From Nonlabens xiamenensis (GTDB taxonomy: Bacteria > Bacteroidota > Bacteroidia > Flavobacteriales > Flavobacteriaceae): a DNA stretch of 64,000 nucleotides. The stretch covers positions 707,328 to 771,327 of the forward strand of contig NZ_RMVE01000002.1 of assembly GCF_003865345.1 (NCBI RefSeq), in the 5' to 3' direction. The translations under genes were made by a program, and so were the position numbers. Positions 46,152 to 54,429 of this stretch are shown one piece after another. The notes below the pieces were generated by a model. It searched no databases. It worked only from the letters and a program-made list of their open reading frames with translations, and was not told the DNA's origin. Positions within the stretch are counted from its first letter, which is position 1; every line of letters begins with the position of its first letter.

Positions 46152-47477
46152 TCAACTTTGATCTGCAGCAATTCTCAGTTGAGCCAAGCTTTCTTTTAGT
46201 CCAGAAAAACTAGGCGTTTTGTCCTCAAAATCCTTTTTGAGTTGGGCTTTCTCTTCATCATTAGCGCCGATTTGCTCCAGCATGTTGACCAAGTGCATTT
46301 TCATATGACCAGCCTGAATTCCGGTGGTCACCAAAGAATGTAGGGCTGCAAAATTTTGCGCAAGTCCAGCAACGGCAGTGACACGCATTAACTTTTCTGC
46401 ACTGGGTTGTCCTAATATCTGCATGGCCAATTTTGATAGTGGATGCAAGGAAGTTAACCCACCAACTGTTCCCAATGCCAGCGGAAATTCTGCCTCAAAA
46501 ACAAAATTATGCTCTTCGATACGTGCATTGGTCAAACTTCGGTATTTACCATCCCGTGCTGCATAAGCGTGCACACCAGCCTCAACTGCTCTAAAATCAT
46601 TCCCTGTAGCAATAACCACAGCGTCAATACCATTCATTATTCCTTTATTATGTGTAACAGCACGCAGTGGTTCAATGCCAGCGATATTGACGGCACGCAC
46701 AAACTTTTCGGCAAATTCTCTTCCCGTCACACCATTTACTTCACCGATCTCATCCAGTGAGCAGGACACACTGACTTTTACCCGGCATTCAGGCACATAA
46801 TTGCTTAGGATACTCATTACGACTTCAGGACGATCAGTACTAAATCCTTTAAATTCGCTTGCTTTTAGTCTCAAAGTCATGGCCAGCTGTTCCAAAGAGG
46901 TATTGATAAAGTTGGCCCCCATCGCATCGTTGGTTTCAAAAGTCGCATGTAGTTGATAGTAGCCTTTGAGGTCTTTGGTTTTATCGACCAAACGCAAGTC
47001 CTGAATTCCGCCTCCTCTCTTTTTCATAGAGGCATTTATAGATTCTAGTGACTGTAACAATGACGCTTTCGCGAAAGCGAAAAATGCTTCCATCTCGCTA
47101 TTCAAGCCTTCAAAATTCAAATGCACCTGACCCGATTTCAAGGTACCCAAGACTTCTGTTTTAAAACCTCCACGGTTCAACCAAAATTTTGCCGCTTTAC
47201 TAGCTGCCGCCACTACACTACTCTCTTCAATCGCCATTGGAATGGTGACCAACTCACCATCAATCAGAAAATTGGGAGCCAAACCATAGGGAAGGTAGTA
47301 GTTGGTAATGGTGTTTTCACTGAACCCGTCGTGCAATTCCTGCAATGGGACATCCTGATTCCAGTATCGGGTAATAACTTCCCTGGCAGTTTCACTTTCA
47401 TTGAGGTGTCGGGAAAGCAACCAATCAATTTTTTGGGATTTAGAAAGTTTGGAAAATCCGGAAACGGGTGTGTTCAT
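46152..47477 (-). CDS. mvaA: Hydroxymethylglutaryl-CoA reductase, class II type
   Basis: A 441-residue enzyme of the mevalonate route to isoprenoids. Class II features: ENTITNYYLPYGLAPNFLIDG with the catalytic Glu, MAIEESSVVAAASKAA, the dinucleotide region DAMGANFINT, the Lys/Asp segment HNKGIMNGIDAVVIATGNDFR, LGTVGGLTSLHPLSKLA and a C-terminal AGLAQNFAALHSLVTTGIQAGHM. The ATG at 47477 is chosen because a TATATTTG box (47493-47500) covers the six extra upstream codons. An exact palindrome encodes AFAKA (FFAFAKASLLQ) before the SMKKRGGG stretch. Other mevalonate genes are not in the window. Confidence 0.94.
   Translation of the reverse strand: MNTPVSGFSKLSKSQKIDWLLSRHLNESETAREVITRYWNQDVPLQELHDGFSENTITNYYLPYGLAPNFLIDGELVTIPMAIEESSVVAAASKAAKFWLNRGGFKTEVLGTLKSGQVHLNFEGLNSEMEAFFAFAKASLLQSLESINASMKKRGGGIQDLRLVDKTKDLKGYYQLHATFETNDAMGANFINTSLEQLAMTLRLKASEFKGFSTDRPEVVMSILSNYVPECRVKVSVSCSLDEIGEVNGVTGREFAEKFVRAVNIAGIEPLRAVTHNKGIMNGIDAVVIATGNDFRAVEAGVHAYAARDGKYRSLTNARIEEHNFVFEAEFPLALGTVGGLTSLHPLSKLAMQILGQPSAEKLMRVTAVAGLAQNFAALHSLVTTGIQAGHMKMHLVNMLEQIGANDEEKAQLKKDFEDKTPSFSGLKESLAQLRIAADQS
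47064..47079. repeat. Iterated palindrome CGCTTTCGCGAAAGCG, copy 10
   Basis: Exact 16-bp copy in the HMG-CoA reductase gene, read as A-F-A-K-A. Confidence 0.95.
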
Positions 47478-47492
47478 GCTGCGGCTTTGTGG

Positions 47493-47500
47493 CAAATATA
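47493..47500 (-). promoter_or_regulatory. -7 promoter box of the HMG-CoA reductase gene
   Basis: Minus strand TATATTTG fits TAnnTTTG, 15 bp upstream of the ATG at 47477. It decides against the longer open frame. Confidence 0.5.
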
Positions 47501-47604
47501 CGATCAGACACGGACTTCTACATCCGCAGTGATATTCCTGTAAAGCGTAGCTTTATTGGGATATTTTTAGTAAAATTGACATCCAACGGAATTAAAATTA
47601 ATAA

Positions 47605-49758
47605 ATGATAAAAAAATGCACGCTTTTATTGGCTTTTCTATTTGTAGGCCAATCAATTATAGCCCAAAATAACATCAGTGTTGAAGATATCTACAAGGGG
47701 AGTTTCCGCACCCAAAGACTTCAATCTCTTGCTTCACTCAACAACGGTACCGAATACCTCGTGCTTAATTCTAATAGGGACCGATCGCAAAGCATCGATA
47801 AATACAGCTATCTCACCGGTGAGAAAACAGCAACCTTGGTCAGCAGTAAGGAGATTGAATTGCCCATTAAAGATTATACCCTGAGCGATGACGAGAGCAA
47901 GATGCTGATTATTACCGAGAGAGAATCTATCTTTAGGCGTAGTGCTTATGAAAAGGTGTATGTCTATGACCTGAATTCTAAACAACTTTCCTTGCTATAT
48001 GACGGTTTGGTGAGAAGTCCATCTTTTTCTCCCGATGCCTCCAAAGTTGCTTTTGTCCTAGATAACAATCTTTACTATAAAGACCTGAATACCCTGGAAG
48101 TCGTTCAGGCCACCAATGATGGTGTGATCAACAAACTGATCAACGGTGTGACCGATTGGGTATATGAAGAGGAATTTGCTTTTGTGAAAGCCTATGAGTG
48201 GAGCCCTAATGGAGAGCAAATTGCTTTTTTATCCTTTGACGAAAGTGCGGTTCCAGAATTTTCTATGGATGTTTATGGAAAAGAATTATATCAGACACAG
48301 ACTGTATTCAAGTACCCAAAAGCTGGTGAGGCAAACGCTGTAGTCAACCTGCACTTGTTTAATTTAAAAACAGGTGCCAGACAACAGGTTGATCTGAACC
48401 GCGATCAGGAATTCTACATCGCGCGCATTAATTACTCTCCTAAAGGCCAACTAACAGCTCAAGTGTTGAACAGACATCAAAACCTCCTGGATTTCTATAA
48501 CATTCAGCCGGACGGTACAGCAGCCATCGCATTTACCGAAAAAGATAATGCCTATGTAGATGTGACAGACGACTTGACTTTTTTAAAGGATGGTAGTTTT
48601 TTATGGACCAGTGAAAAAGACAACCGCCGTCATATTTATTTGTATGATGCCGATGGCAGAGAGAAAAGACAAATCACCAGTGGAGACTGGGACGTAACTG
48701 CCTATTATGGCTACGACCCTAAAAGTAAACGCATCTTTTTCCAAAGTACAGAAGACGGCTCGATCAACAGAGGTATCTATTCCATTTCGCTAAAAGGGAA
48801 GTCTAAAAGAAAACTCTCTTCTCAAATCGGTACCAATAGCGCTGATTTCAGTAAAAACTTCACCTATTTTATCAACAGTTTTTCTAGTGCAACCGAGCCT
48901 CCAGTGTACACTTTAAGACGCGCCAAGGATGGGAATATTGAAAGGGAAATACTAAACAATAACGACCTAAAACTCAAACTACAGAATTACCAGTGGTCCA
49001 AAAAAGAGTTTTCAACCATCGACATTAATGGAAATGATCTGAACATGTGGATGATGAAGCCATTGGATTACGACCCCAACCAGCAATATCCACTGCTGAT
49101 GTTCCAATACAGCGGACCTGGATCGCAACAGGTATCCAATTCTTGGTACGGAGCCAATGATTTTTGGCACAGTATGCTTGCTAATGAAGGTTATATCATT
49201 GTATGTGTAGATGGAAGAGGTACAGGATATAAAGGAGCCGACTTTAAGAAAATCACCCAAAAAGAATTGGGTAAATACGAAGTAGAAGACCAGATCGCAG
49301 CTGCTAAGAAATTAGGGATGCGTAAAGATATTGATAAGGATAGAATTGGTATATGGGGATGGAGCTACGGCGGATTTATGAGTTCGAACTGTATCTTAAA
49401 AGGTAATGATACTTTCAGTACAGCAATTGCCGTTGCACCAGTGACCAACTGGAGATTTTACGACACCATCTATACTGAGCGATACATGACAACTCCACAA
49501 GAGAACCCAAGCGGCTACGATGAAAACAGCCCCATCAATCATGTGGATAAGCTTAAAGGCAATTACCTTTTAATTCACGGTAGTGCGGATGATAACGTAC
49601 ATGTGCAAAATACCATGCTGATGATTGAAGCTCTGGTACAAGCCAATAAACAATTTGACTGGGCGATCTATCCAGACAAAAACCACGGCATCTACGGTGG
49701 TTATACCAGGATTCATTTATTTAATATGATGACAGATTTCATCAAAGAAAAGTTATAA
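47605..49758 (+). CDS. Dipeptidyl peptidase IV-type S9 peptidase
   Basis: A 717-residue exported serine peptidase. Signal peptide (MIKKCTLLLAFLFVGQSIIAQ), eight-bladed beta-propeller N-domain with the double-Glu motif YEEEFAF that binds the substrate amino terminus, and the C-terminal alpha/beta hydrolase domain. Catalytic Ser587 is in GWSYGGFMS, the Asp in GSADDNVHVQ (662/663) and His694 in KNHGIYGG. It cleaves X-Pro/X-Ala dipeptides from peptides in the periplasm. The next two genes encode POT di/tripeptide importers, so the three make a peptide-use module. Confidence 0.95.
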   Translation: MIKKCTLLLAFLFVGQSIIAQNNISVEDIYKGSFRTQRLQSLASLNNGTEYLVLNSNRDRSQSIDKYSYLTGEKTATLVSSKEIELPIKDYTLSDDESKMLIITERESIFRRSAYEKVYVYDLNSKQLSLLYDGLVRSPSFSPDASKVAFVLDNNLYYKDLNTLEVVQATNDGVINKLINGVTDWVYEEEFAFVKAYEWSPNGEQIAFLSFDESAVPEFSMDVYGKELYQTQTVFKYPKAGEANAVVNLHLFNLKTGARQQVDLNRDQEFYIARINYSPKGQLTAQVLNRHQNLLDFYNIQPDGTAAIAFTEKDNAYVDVTDDLTFLKDGSFLWTSEKDNRRHIYLYDADGREKRQITSGDWDVTAYYGYDPKSKRIFFQSTEDGSINRGIYSISLKGKSKRKLSSQIGTNSADFSKNFTYFINSFSSATEPPVYTLRRAKDGNIEREILNNNDLKLKLQNYQWSKKEFSTIDINGNDLNMWMMKPLDYDPNQQYPLLMFQYSGPGSQQVSNSWYGANDFWHSMLANEGYIIVCVDGRGTGYKGADFKKITQKELGKYEVEDQIAAAKKLGMRKDIDKDRIGIWGWSYGGFMSSNCILKGNDTFSTAIAVAPVTNWRFYDTIYTERYMTTPQENPSGYDENSPINHVDKLKGNYLLIHGSADDNVHVQNTMLMIEALVQANKQFDWAIYPDKNHGIYGGYTRIHLFNMMTDFIKEKL

Positions 49759-49787
49759 TTCAACTCATTCATTTTTAGAAAAAAATT

Positions 49788-51593
49788 ATGTCAACAATCA
49801 CAGCAAGAAAAGAAATCTTCGGACATCCAGCAGGACTATTTATCCTGTTTTTTACCGAAATGTGGGAGCGATTTTCCTATTACGGGATGCGTGGTATTCT
49901 GGTGCTTTACATAGCCACCAGTGCAACTGCTATAGATCCTGGATTGGGATGGAGTAATAAGGATGCTGTTTGGCTTTATGGTTGGTATACAATGTTAGTT
50001 TATGTAGCTTCGATTCCAGGTGGTTGGATTGCAGATAAGTTTTTAGGACAGAAGAAAACAGTAATGCTGGGAGGTGTTTTACTTTGTCTGGGGCATGGTA
50101 TTCTGGCAGTGCCTACCAGTTGGGCTTTCTTTACAGGTCTTTTATTGATTATTCTTGGCGTTGGTGGCCTAAAACCAAATATTTCCACCATGGTCGGAGG
50201 CTTGTATAACGAGGGTGATCCAAGAAGAGACAATGGATTTACCATCTTTTATATTGGAATAAATATAGGCGCTTTCCTGGCAAGTATCTCTGTTGGCTTA
50301 GTGGCCTATTACTATGGGTGGCATTATGGTTTTGGCCTGGCAGGAATAGGGATGTTACTGGGGCAATTGGTTTTTGTTTGGGGGCAAAAATACCTAAAAG
50401 GAGTCGGCGAATTCTCAGGAGGCACAAGTGCCACAGAAGCTGAGAAAGCTGCCGCCAAGAGACCATTGACCAAAATTGAAAAGGACCGAGTGATTGTACT
50501 CTTGATTTCATTTTTGATCGTTGTGGTTTTCTGGGGAGCCTTTGAGCAAGCCGGAGGGCTTATGAATTTATATACGGATGCCAAGGTGGATAGATCTACC
50601 GGATGGAGTTGGTTACAAGAAATACCAGCAGCAGTATTCCAATCACTCAACGCGGGCTACATCATTATTTTCGGTACTTTGATAGGAGGTTTCTGGACCT
50701 GGTGGAGAAAATCTGGAAAGGAATCTTCCTCCATTTTTAAGATGGCCGTAGGTACTATTATTATGGGACTGGGTTATGTCTTTATGATGTTTGCATCACA
50801 AGAAGCCAGTGTTGAAGCTTTTGGAAAAGCAGCAATGATCTGGGTGTTCTTGGCTTACTTGTTTCACACGATTGGTGAATTGTGTACTTCACCTGTAGCT
50901 CTTTCCTTTATTACTAAACTTGCTCCATTAAAATACGCTTCGATCATGATGGGTGTATATTTTGCAGCGACTGGATTCGGTAATAAACTGGCTGGAAGTA
51001 TAGGGGAATCAGCTCAACTTGAGCCTTATAATGGAAAAGTATTGGTGGAAAAGCAAGCGATGATCCCATTCATGCAACGTGATTCTATCGAGATTAAAAA
51101 CAAACAAAAAGAAATTGTAGAAGTTTTTGATTACCCGATTAATTTGGACAAAAATTTCTCTATTCAGTCTGACGTCTATATACAGGATGACAAAGTGGTG
51201 TTCCAGGAGCACGAAGGCGAACGTCAATTGGGTAACCTATTTGATCTTGGAGAAGGAAAACAGGCACTATTAAATACTTTGAAAGATCAGGGTGCTACGA
51301 ATGAGAATCCATATCATGCCCGGTTGAAGTTTGAAAAAGATGCCGATGCGGCGCAAGTGACTGAAAACAGAGGGGATGGAAAGAACTACGGTGTTTCATT
51401 TGTTCTGGAAGAAGAACAAAGCGAGCAGGAATATAAAACTTTTATGTGGCTGGTCATCTTTACCGTTGCCTTTGGATTACTACTCATTCTTTTCTTGAAA
51501 AAACTGAAAAAGCTTACTCATGGTGCCGAGGACAAGCAAGTAGAAAAACTAGAGCAGGAAAATTACGAGTTGGCCGACACAGACATCAACTAA
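49788..51593 (+). CDS. POT-family proton:oligopeptide symporter with TM11-12 insert
   Basis: A 601-residue major-facilitator peptide importer. ExxERFxYY proton-coupling motif FFTEMWERFSYYGMRGILVLY, GGLKPNISTMVGG and TIFYIGINIGAF (PTR2 signatures), FWGAFEQAGG in TM7, and IGELCTSPVALSFITKLAP in TM10. About 130 residues that are not hydrophobic (from EPYNGKVLVEKQ to EEEQSEQEYK) are inserted between TM11 and the last helix. By topology this insert faces the periplasm. It lies 29 bp after the DPP-IV-like gene and 11 bp before a second POT gene. Confidence 0.93.
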   Translation: MSTITARKEIFGHPAGLFILFFTEMWERFSYYGMRGILVLYIATSATAIDPGLGWSNKDAVWLYGWYTMLVYVASIPGGWIADKFLGQKKTVMLGGVLLCLGHGILAVPTSWAFFTGLLLIILGVGGLKPNISTMVGGLYNEGDPRRDNGFTIFYIGINIGAFLASISVGLVAYYYGWHYGFGLAGIGMLLGQLVFVWGQKYLKGVGEFSGGTSATEAEKAAAKRPLTKIEKDRVIVLLISFLIVVVFWGAFEQAGGLMNLYTDAKVDRSTGWSWLQEIPAAVFQSLNAGYIIIFGTLIGGFWTWWRKSGKESSSIFKMAVGTIIMGLGYVFMMFASQEASVEAFGKAAMIWVFLAYLFHTIGELCTSPVALSFITKLAPLKYASIMMGVYFAATGFGNKLAGSIGESAQLEPYNGKVLVEKQAMIPFMQRDSIEIKNKQKEIVEVFDYPINLDKNFSIQSDVYIQDDKVVFQEHEGERQLGNLFDLGEGKQALLNTLKDQGATNENPYHARLKFEKDADAAQVTENRGDGKNYGVSFVLEEEQSEQEYKTFMWLVIFTVAFGLLLILFLKKLKKLTHGAEDKQVEKLEQENYELADTDIN

Positions 51594-51604
51594 ACTGATA
51601 GCAA

Positions 51605-53818
51605 ATGACAACAAGCCAAAATAATTTCTTTGACACCAAAGTGATGGGTCATCCAGCAGGACTATTTGTTCTGTTTTTTACAGAGATGTGGGAGCGATTT
51701 TCCTACTATGGAATGCGTGTTTTATTGGTGCTGTTCTTTACAGCCTCTCTTTTGGATCAAGGTTGGGGTTGGCCTAAAGAACATGCGCTGGCCATTTTTG
51801 GGACCTATACAGCCTTGGTGTATCTATCTACCATGCTGGGTGGTTATTTTGCTGATAATATTATTGGATTCCGATGGGCAGTAGTGGTTGGGGCATTACT
51901 CATGACCTTTGGACATGGATTTATGGCTCTAGAGACTCCGTTCTTTATCTATTTGGGCTTGTTTGCACTGGTGGTAGGTAGTGGTTTCTTTAAACCCAAC
52001 ATGACTTCCATCATATCAGAAATGTATAAAGATGTACCCGAAAAAAAAGATGGAGCTTTCACCATTTTCTACATGGGAGTTAATGCTGGAGCATTTTTCG
52101 GAATCATGTTATGCGGTTGGTTAGGTGAAAAAATTGGATGGTCCTGGGGATTCGGAGTAGCTGGTATTTTTATGTTATTCGGACTTCTGCAATTCTGGTT
52201 TGCCCAAAATATTTTTGGTGACGTAGGACTTCAACCAAAAAAGGAACGCCAGGATATACTAGAATTAGGCAAAGATGAATTCCAAAAGCCAGGAGAACAA
52301 CGCAATCCTTTCACCAGTATTCAGTTGGTGATGATTGTAGTTGCCGCAGTCTTGGGTCTTACTTGGATCTTAAATGATCCAATCAGTAAAATTACTGAAG
52401 GTGAATACAATATCTATGATTTCAGTTTGTTCGGTATAGATGGTAATAATATTATCATTCTTACAGGACTAATATTATTTATCGTTCTTCTGGTGATGCG
52501 CATCAGTAAGTATGAGACCATTGTCAGAGATCGCATGATATCCATTGTATTTTTTGCGTTTATCACAATATTCTTTTGGGCCATATTTGAACAGGCACCT
52601 GGCTCACTCAATCTATTTGCCCGGGATTATACTGATCGTATACTCGAAGGTGTATCGGGAGACATATTTAAAATTGTAGATGCCCTAATAACTATTGTTC
52701 CACTTGGTATCATTACTTATGTTTTAGTGCAGTTGTTTAAGCGAACTTTCAAAAAGTATGCGCTCTCCAATATTATCTTAGGAGCTAGTTTTGTGATTAT
52801 TTGGGGATTGGCGATTTTAAAGGTTTATAATGATTATAAAAGCGCTTCATACGTCATTGAATATGTAGACAATGTGGGGAATACCAAGGAGGCTAAAATT
52901 GTCACCTTTCAAGAATTTAAAGCAGGTGAACAAATACCAGTCATTGATAACGAAAACGTAAGTTTGTACGATCCTGCTGATAAAAACAACCAAACCAACA
53001 CCTCTAAATCAGGATACCTATATAATGAAGATAATGAGCCCTTGGGTGAGCTATTTACCGCCTCAATTACCAGTGTTACCGAAAGGGATAAAATTGGAGC
53101 GGGTATTCAAAACAAAGTAGCCTTGTTCACTTTTACTAATGGTAAAAACGAAACGGTAACCAAAGAATTAGTGCTTAGAGATGAAAACAAAAGTCTAAAA
53201 GTAGGTGACCAAAAAGATCTGCTTATCACCCACGACCTAAAATTCAGCAATAATGAAAAAGTGATGACTACTGCAACGGTAAAAACCAAAGAGAGTGCGG
53301 TAGAAATAGGTGCCACTTGGTTTAATATCCTGAACTCGCTCTTTATCATTGCCTTTGCACCTCTATTTTCCAGATGGTGGGAAAGCAAATACAATCCTAC
53401 CGCAAACGGCAAGTATGCGATTGGGATGCTGCTATTGGGCTTAGGTATGATGGCGGTGGCCATAGGATCAGATGGTATCCCGGCCGGTGCAAAAACTGCA
53501 TCTGTCAGCATCATCTGGCTTATCTTAGTCTACTTGTTTCATACGCTTGGCGAACTTTGTATATCACCGGTAGCCCTTTCCTACGTGAGTAAACTGGTGC
53601 CAGGCAGGATGATTGCAGTCATGTTTGGTGTTTGGTATCTCGCCGTTGCTATCGGAATGAAGCTAGCGGGTATATTTGGGGAGTACTCAGAAGCAGTTTC
53701 AGACGAAAAAGGTTTGAGCACCTTTTTCTGGTACCTCACAATCATTTCATTTGCGATGAGCGCACTGTCTTTCTTAATGACCCCCATCATCAAGAAACTC
53801 ATGCACGGTATTAGATAA
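51605..53818 (+). CDS. POT-family proton:oligopeptide symporter with TM7-8 insert
   Basis: A 737-residue paralogue of the preceding transporter with the same motifs (FFTEMWERFSYYGMRVLLVL, GSGFFKPNMTSIISEMY, TIFYMGVNAGAFFG, FWAIFEQAPGSLNLFA, LGELCISPVALSYVSKLVPG). Its extra sequence is in a different place: between TM7 and the helix NILNSLFIIAFAPLF there are two additional hydrophobic segments and ~170 polar, beta-rich residues (YVIEYVDNVGNTKEAKIV onward). It ends just before a strong terminator. The two inserts are not obviously similar to each other. Confidence 0.93.
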   Translation: MTTSQNNFFDTKVMGHPAGLFVLFFTEMWERFSYYGMRVLLVLFFTASLLDQGWGWPKEHALAIFGTYTALVYLSTMLGGYFADNIIGFRWAVVVGALLMTFGHGFMALETPFFIYLGLFALVVGSGFFKPNMTSIISEMYKDVPEKKDGAFTIFYMGVNAGAFFGIMLCGWLGEKIGWSWGFGVAGIFMLFGLLQFWFAQNIFGDVGLQPKKERQDILELGKDEFQKPGEQRNPFTSIQLVMIVVAAVLGLTWILNDPISKITEGEYNIYDFSLFGIDGNNIIILTGLILFIVLLVMRISKYETIVRDRMISIVFFAFITIFFWAIFEQAPGSLNLFARDYTDRILEGVSGDIFKIVDALITIVPLGIITYVLVQLFKRTFKKYALSNIILGASFVIIWGLAILKVYNDYKSASYVIEYVDNVGNTKEAKIVTFQEFKAGEQIPVIDNENVSLYDPADKNNQTNTSKSGYLYNEDNEPLGELFTASITSVTERDKIGAGIQNKVALFTFTNGKNETVTKELVLRDENKSLKVGDQKDLLITHDLKFSNNEKVMTTATVKTKESAVEIGATWFNILNSLFIIAFAPLFSRWWESKYNPTANGKYAIGMLLLGLGMMAVAIGSDGIPAGAKTASVSIIWLILVYLFHTLGELCISPVALSYVSKLVPGRMIAVMFGVWYLAVAIGMKLAGIFGEYSEAVSDEKGLSTFFWYLTIISFAMSALSFLMTPIIKKLMHGIR

Positions 53819-53841
53819 ACGGCACTTAAATTTAACATTAA

Positions 53842-53866
53842 AACGCACCAGCTTGGTGCGTTTTTT
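53842..53866 (+). terminator. Rho-independent terminator of the peptidase-POT operon
   Basis: AACGCACC pairs with GGTGCGTT over a 5-base loop and runs into six Ts, 24 bp past the second POT gene. Confidence 0.92.
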
Positions 53867-53895
53867 GCTTTCTTGTCCTTATTAAATTATTGTCG

Positions 53896-54429
53896 ATGAA
53901 ATTATTCGTTTTTATTGCGTGTTTTTTTGGAATTGGTGCCCTTAATGCACAGGTCAACTGGATGACCATGGATGAAGCCCTTGCCGCTCAAAAGAAGGAA
54001 CCTCGCAAGATCCTGATGAAAACCTATACCGACTGGTGTACCAATTGCAAATGGATGGATAAGCACGCTTTCGCGAAAGCGGATATTGCCGACTATATCA
54101 ATAAAAACTACTATCCAGTCAATTTTAACGCTGAAGGTACAGAAGTCATTCACTATAAAGGTCAAATCTATAGCAATCCCTTCAAGAAAAACGATGATCG
54201 CGCCTTACACCAATTTGCCGCGTTTATAAAAATCTACGAATATCCTACCATGGTATTTTTTGATGAAACAGGACGTATTATCAACCCTGTGCCTGGTAAA
54301 ATGGATGCCAAAAAACTGGAGATCTATATCACCATGCTATCAGACGAAACCTATAAAACCATCAACACTGGGAAAAAGTGGAGCGATTACCAACGTAATT
54401 TTGACTACAAGCTTCAAGGAGATGAATGA
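53896..54429 (+). CDS. Exported thioredoxin-fold protein
   Basis: A 177-residue exported protein: signal peptide (MKLFVFIACFFGIGALNAQ), then a thioredoxin fold with the active site DWCTNCKWMDK and the cis-Pro segment YEYPTMVFFDETGRI. It resembles the DUF255/thioredoxin_7-type periplasmic proteins of Bacteroidota. The ATG at 53896 is preferred to the TTG two codons earlier. An exact iterated palindrome encodes AFAKA (KHAFAKADIADY) six residues after the second active-site Cys. Its stop codon abuts the stop of the convergent comEC gene. Confidence 0.88.
   Translation: MKLFVFIACFFGIGALNAQVNWMTMDEALAAQKKEPRKILMKTYTDWCTNCKWMDKHAFAKADIADYINKNYYPVNFNAEGTEVIHYKGQIYSNPFKKNDDRALHQFAAFIKIYEYPTMVFFDETGRIINPVPGKMDAKKLEIYITMLSDETYKTINTGKKWSDYQRNFDYKLQGDE
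54066..54081. repeat. Iterated palindrome CGCTTTCGCGAAAGCG, copy 11
   Basis: Exact 16-bp copy in the thioredoxin-fold gene, read as A-F-A-K-A just after the CxxC site. Confidence 0.95.

Noticed and set aside
462..54081. Palindromes as transcription terminators or REP elements
   Set aside because: Nearly all lie within genes, lack T runs, and have no asymmetric REP-like flanks.
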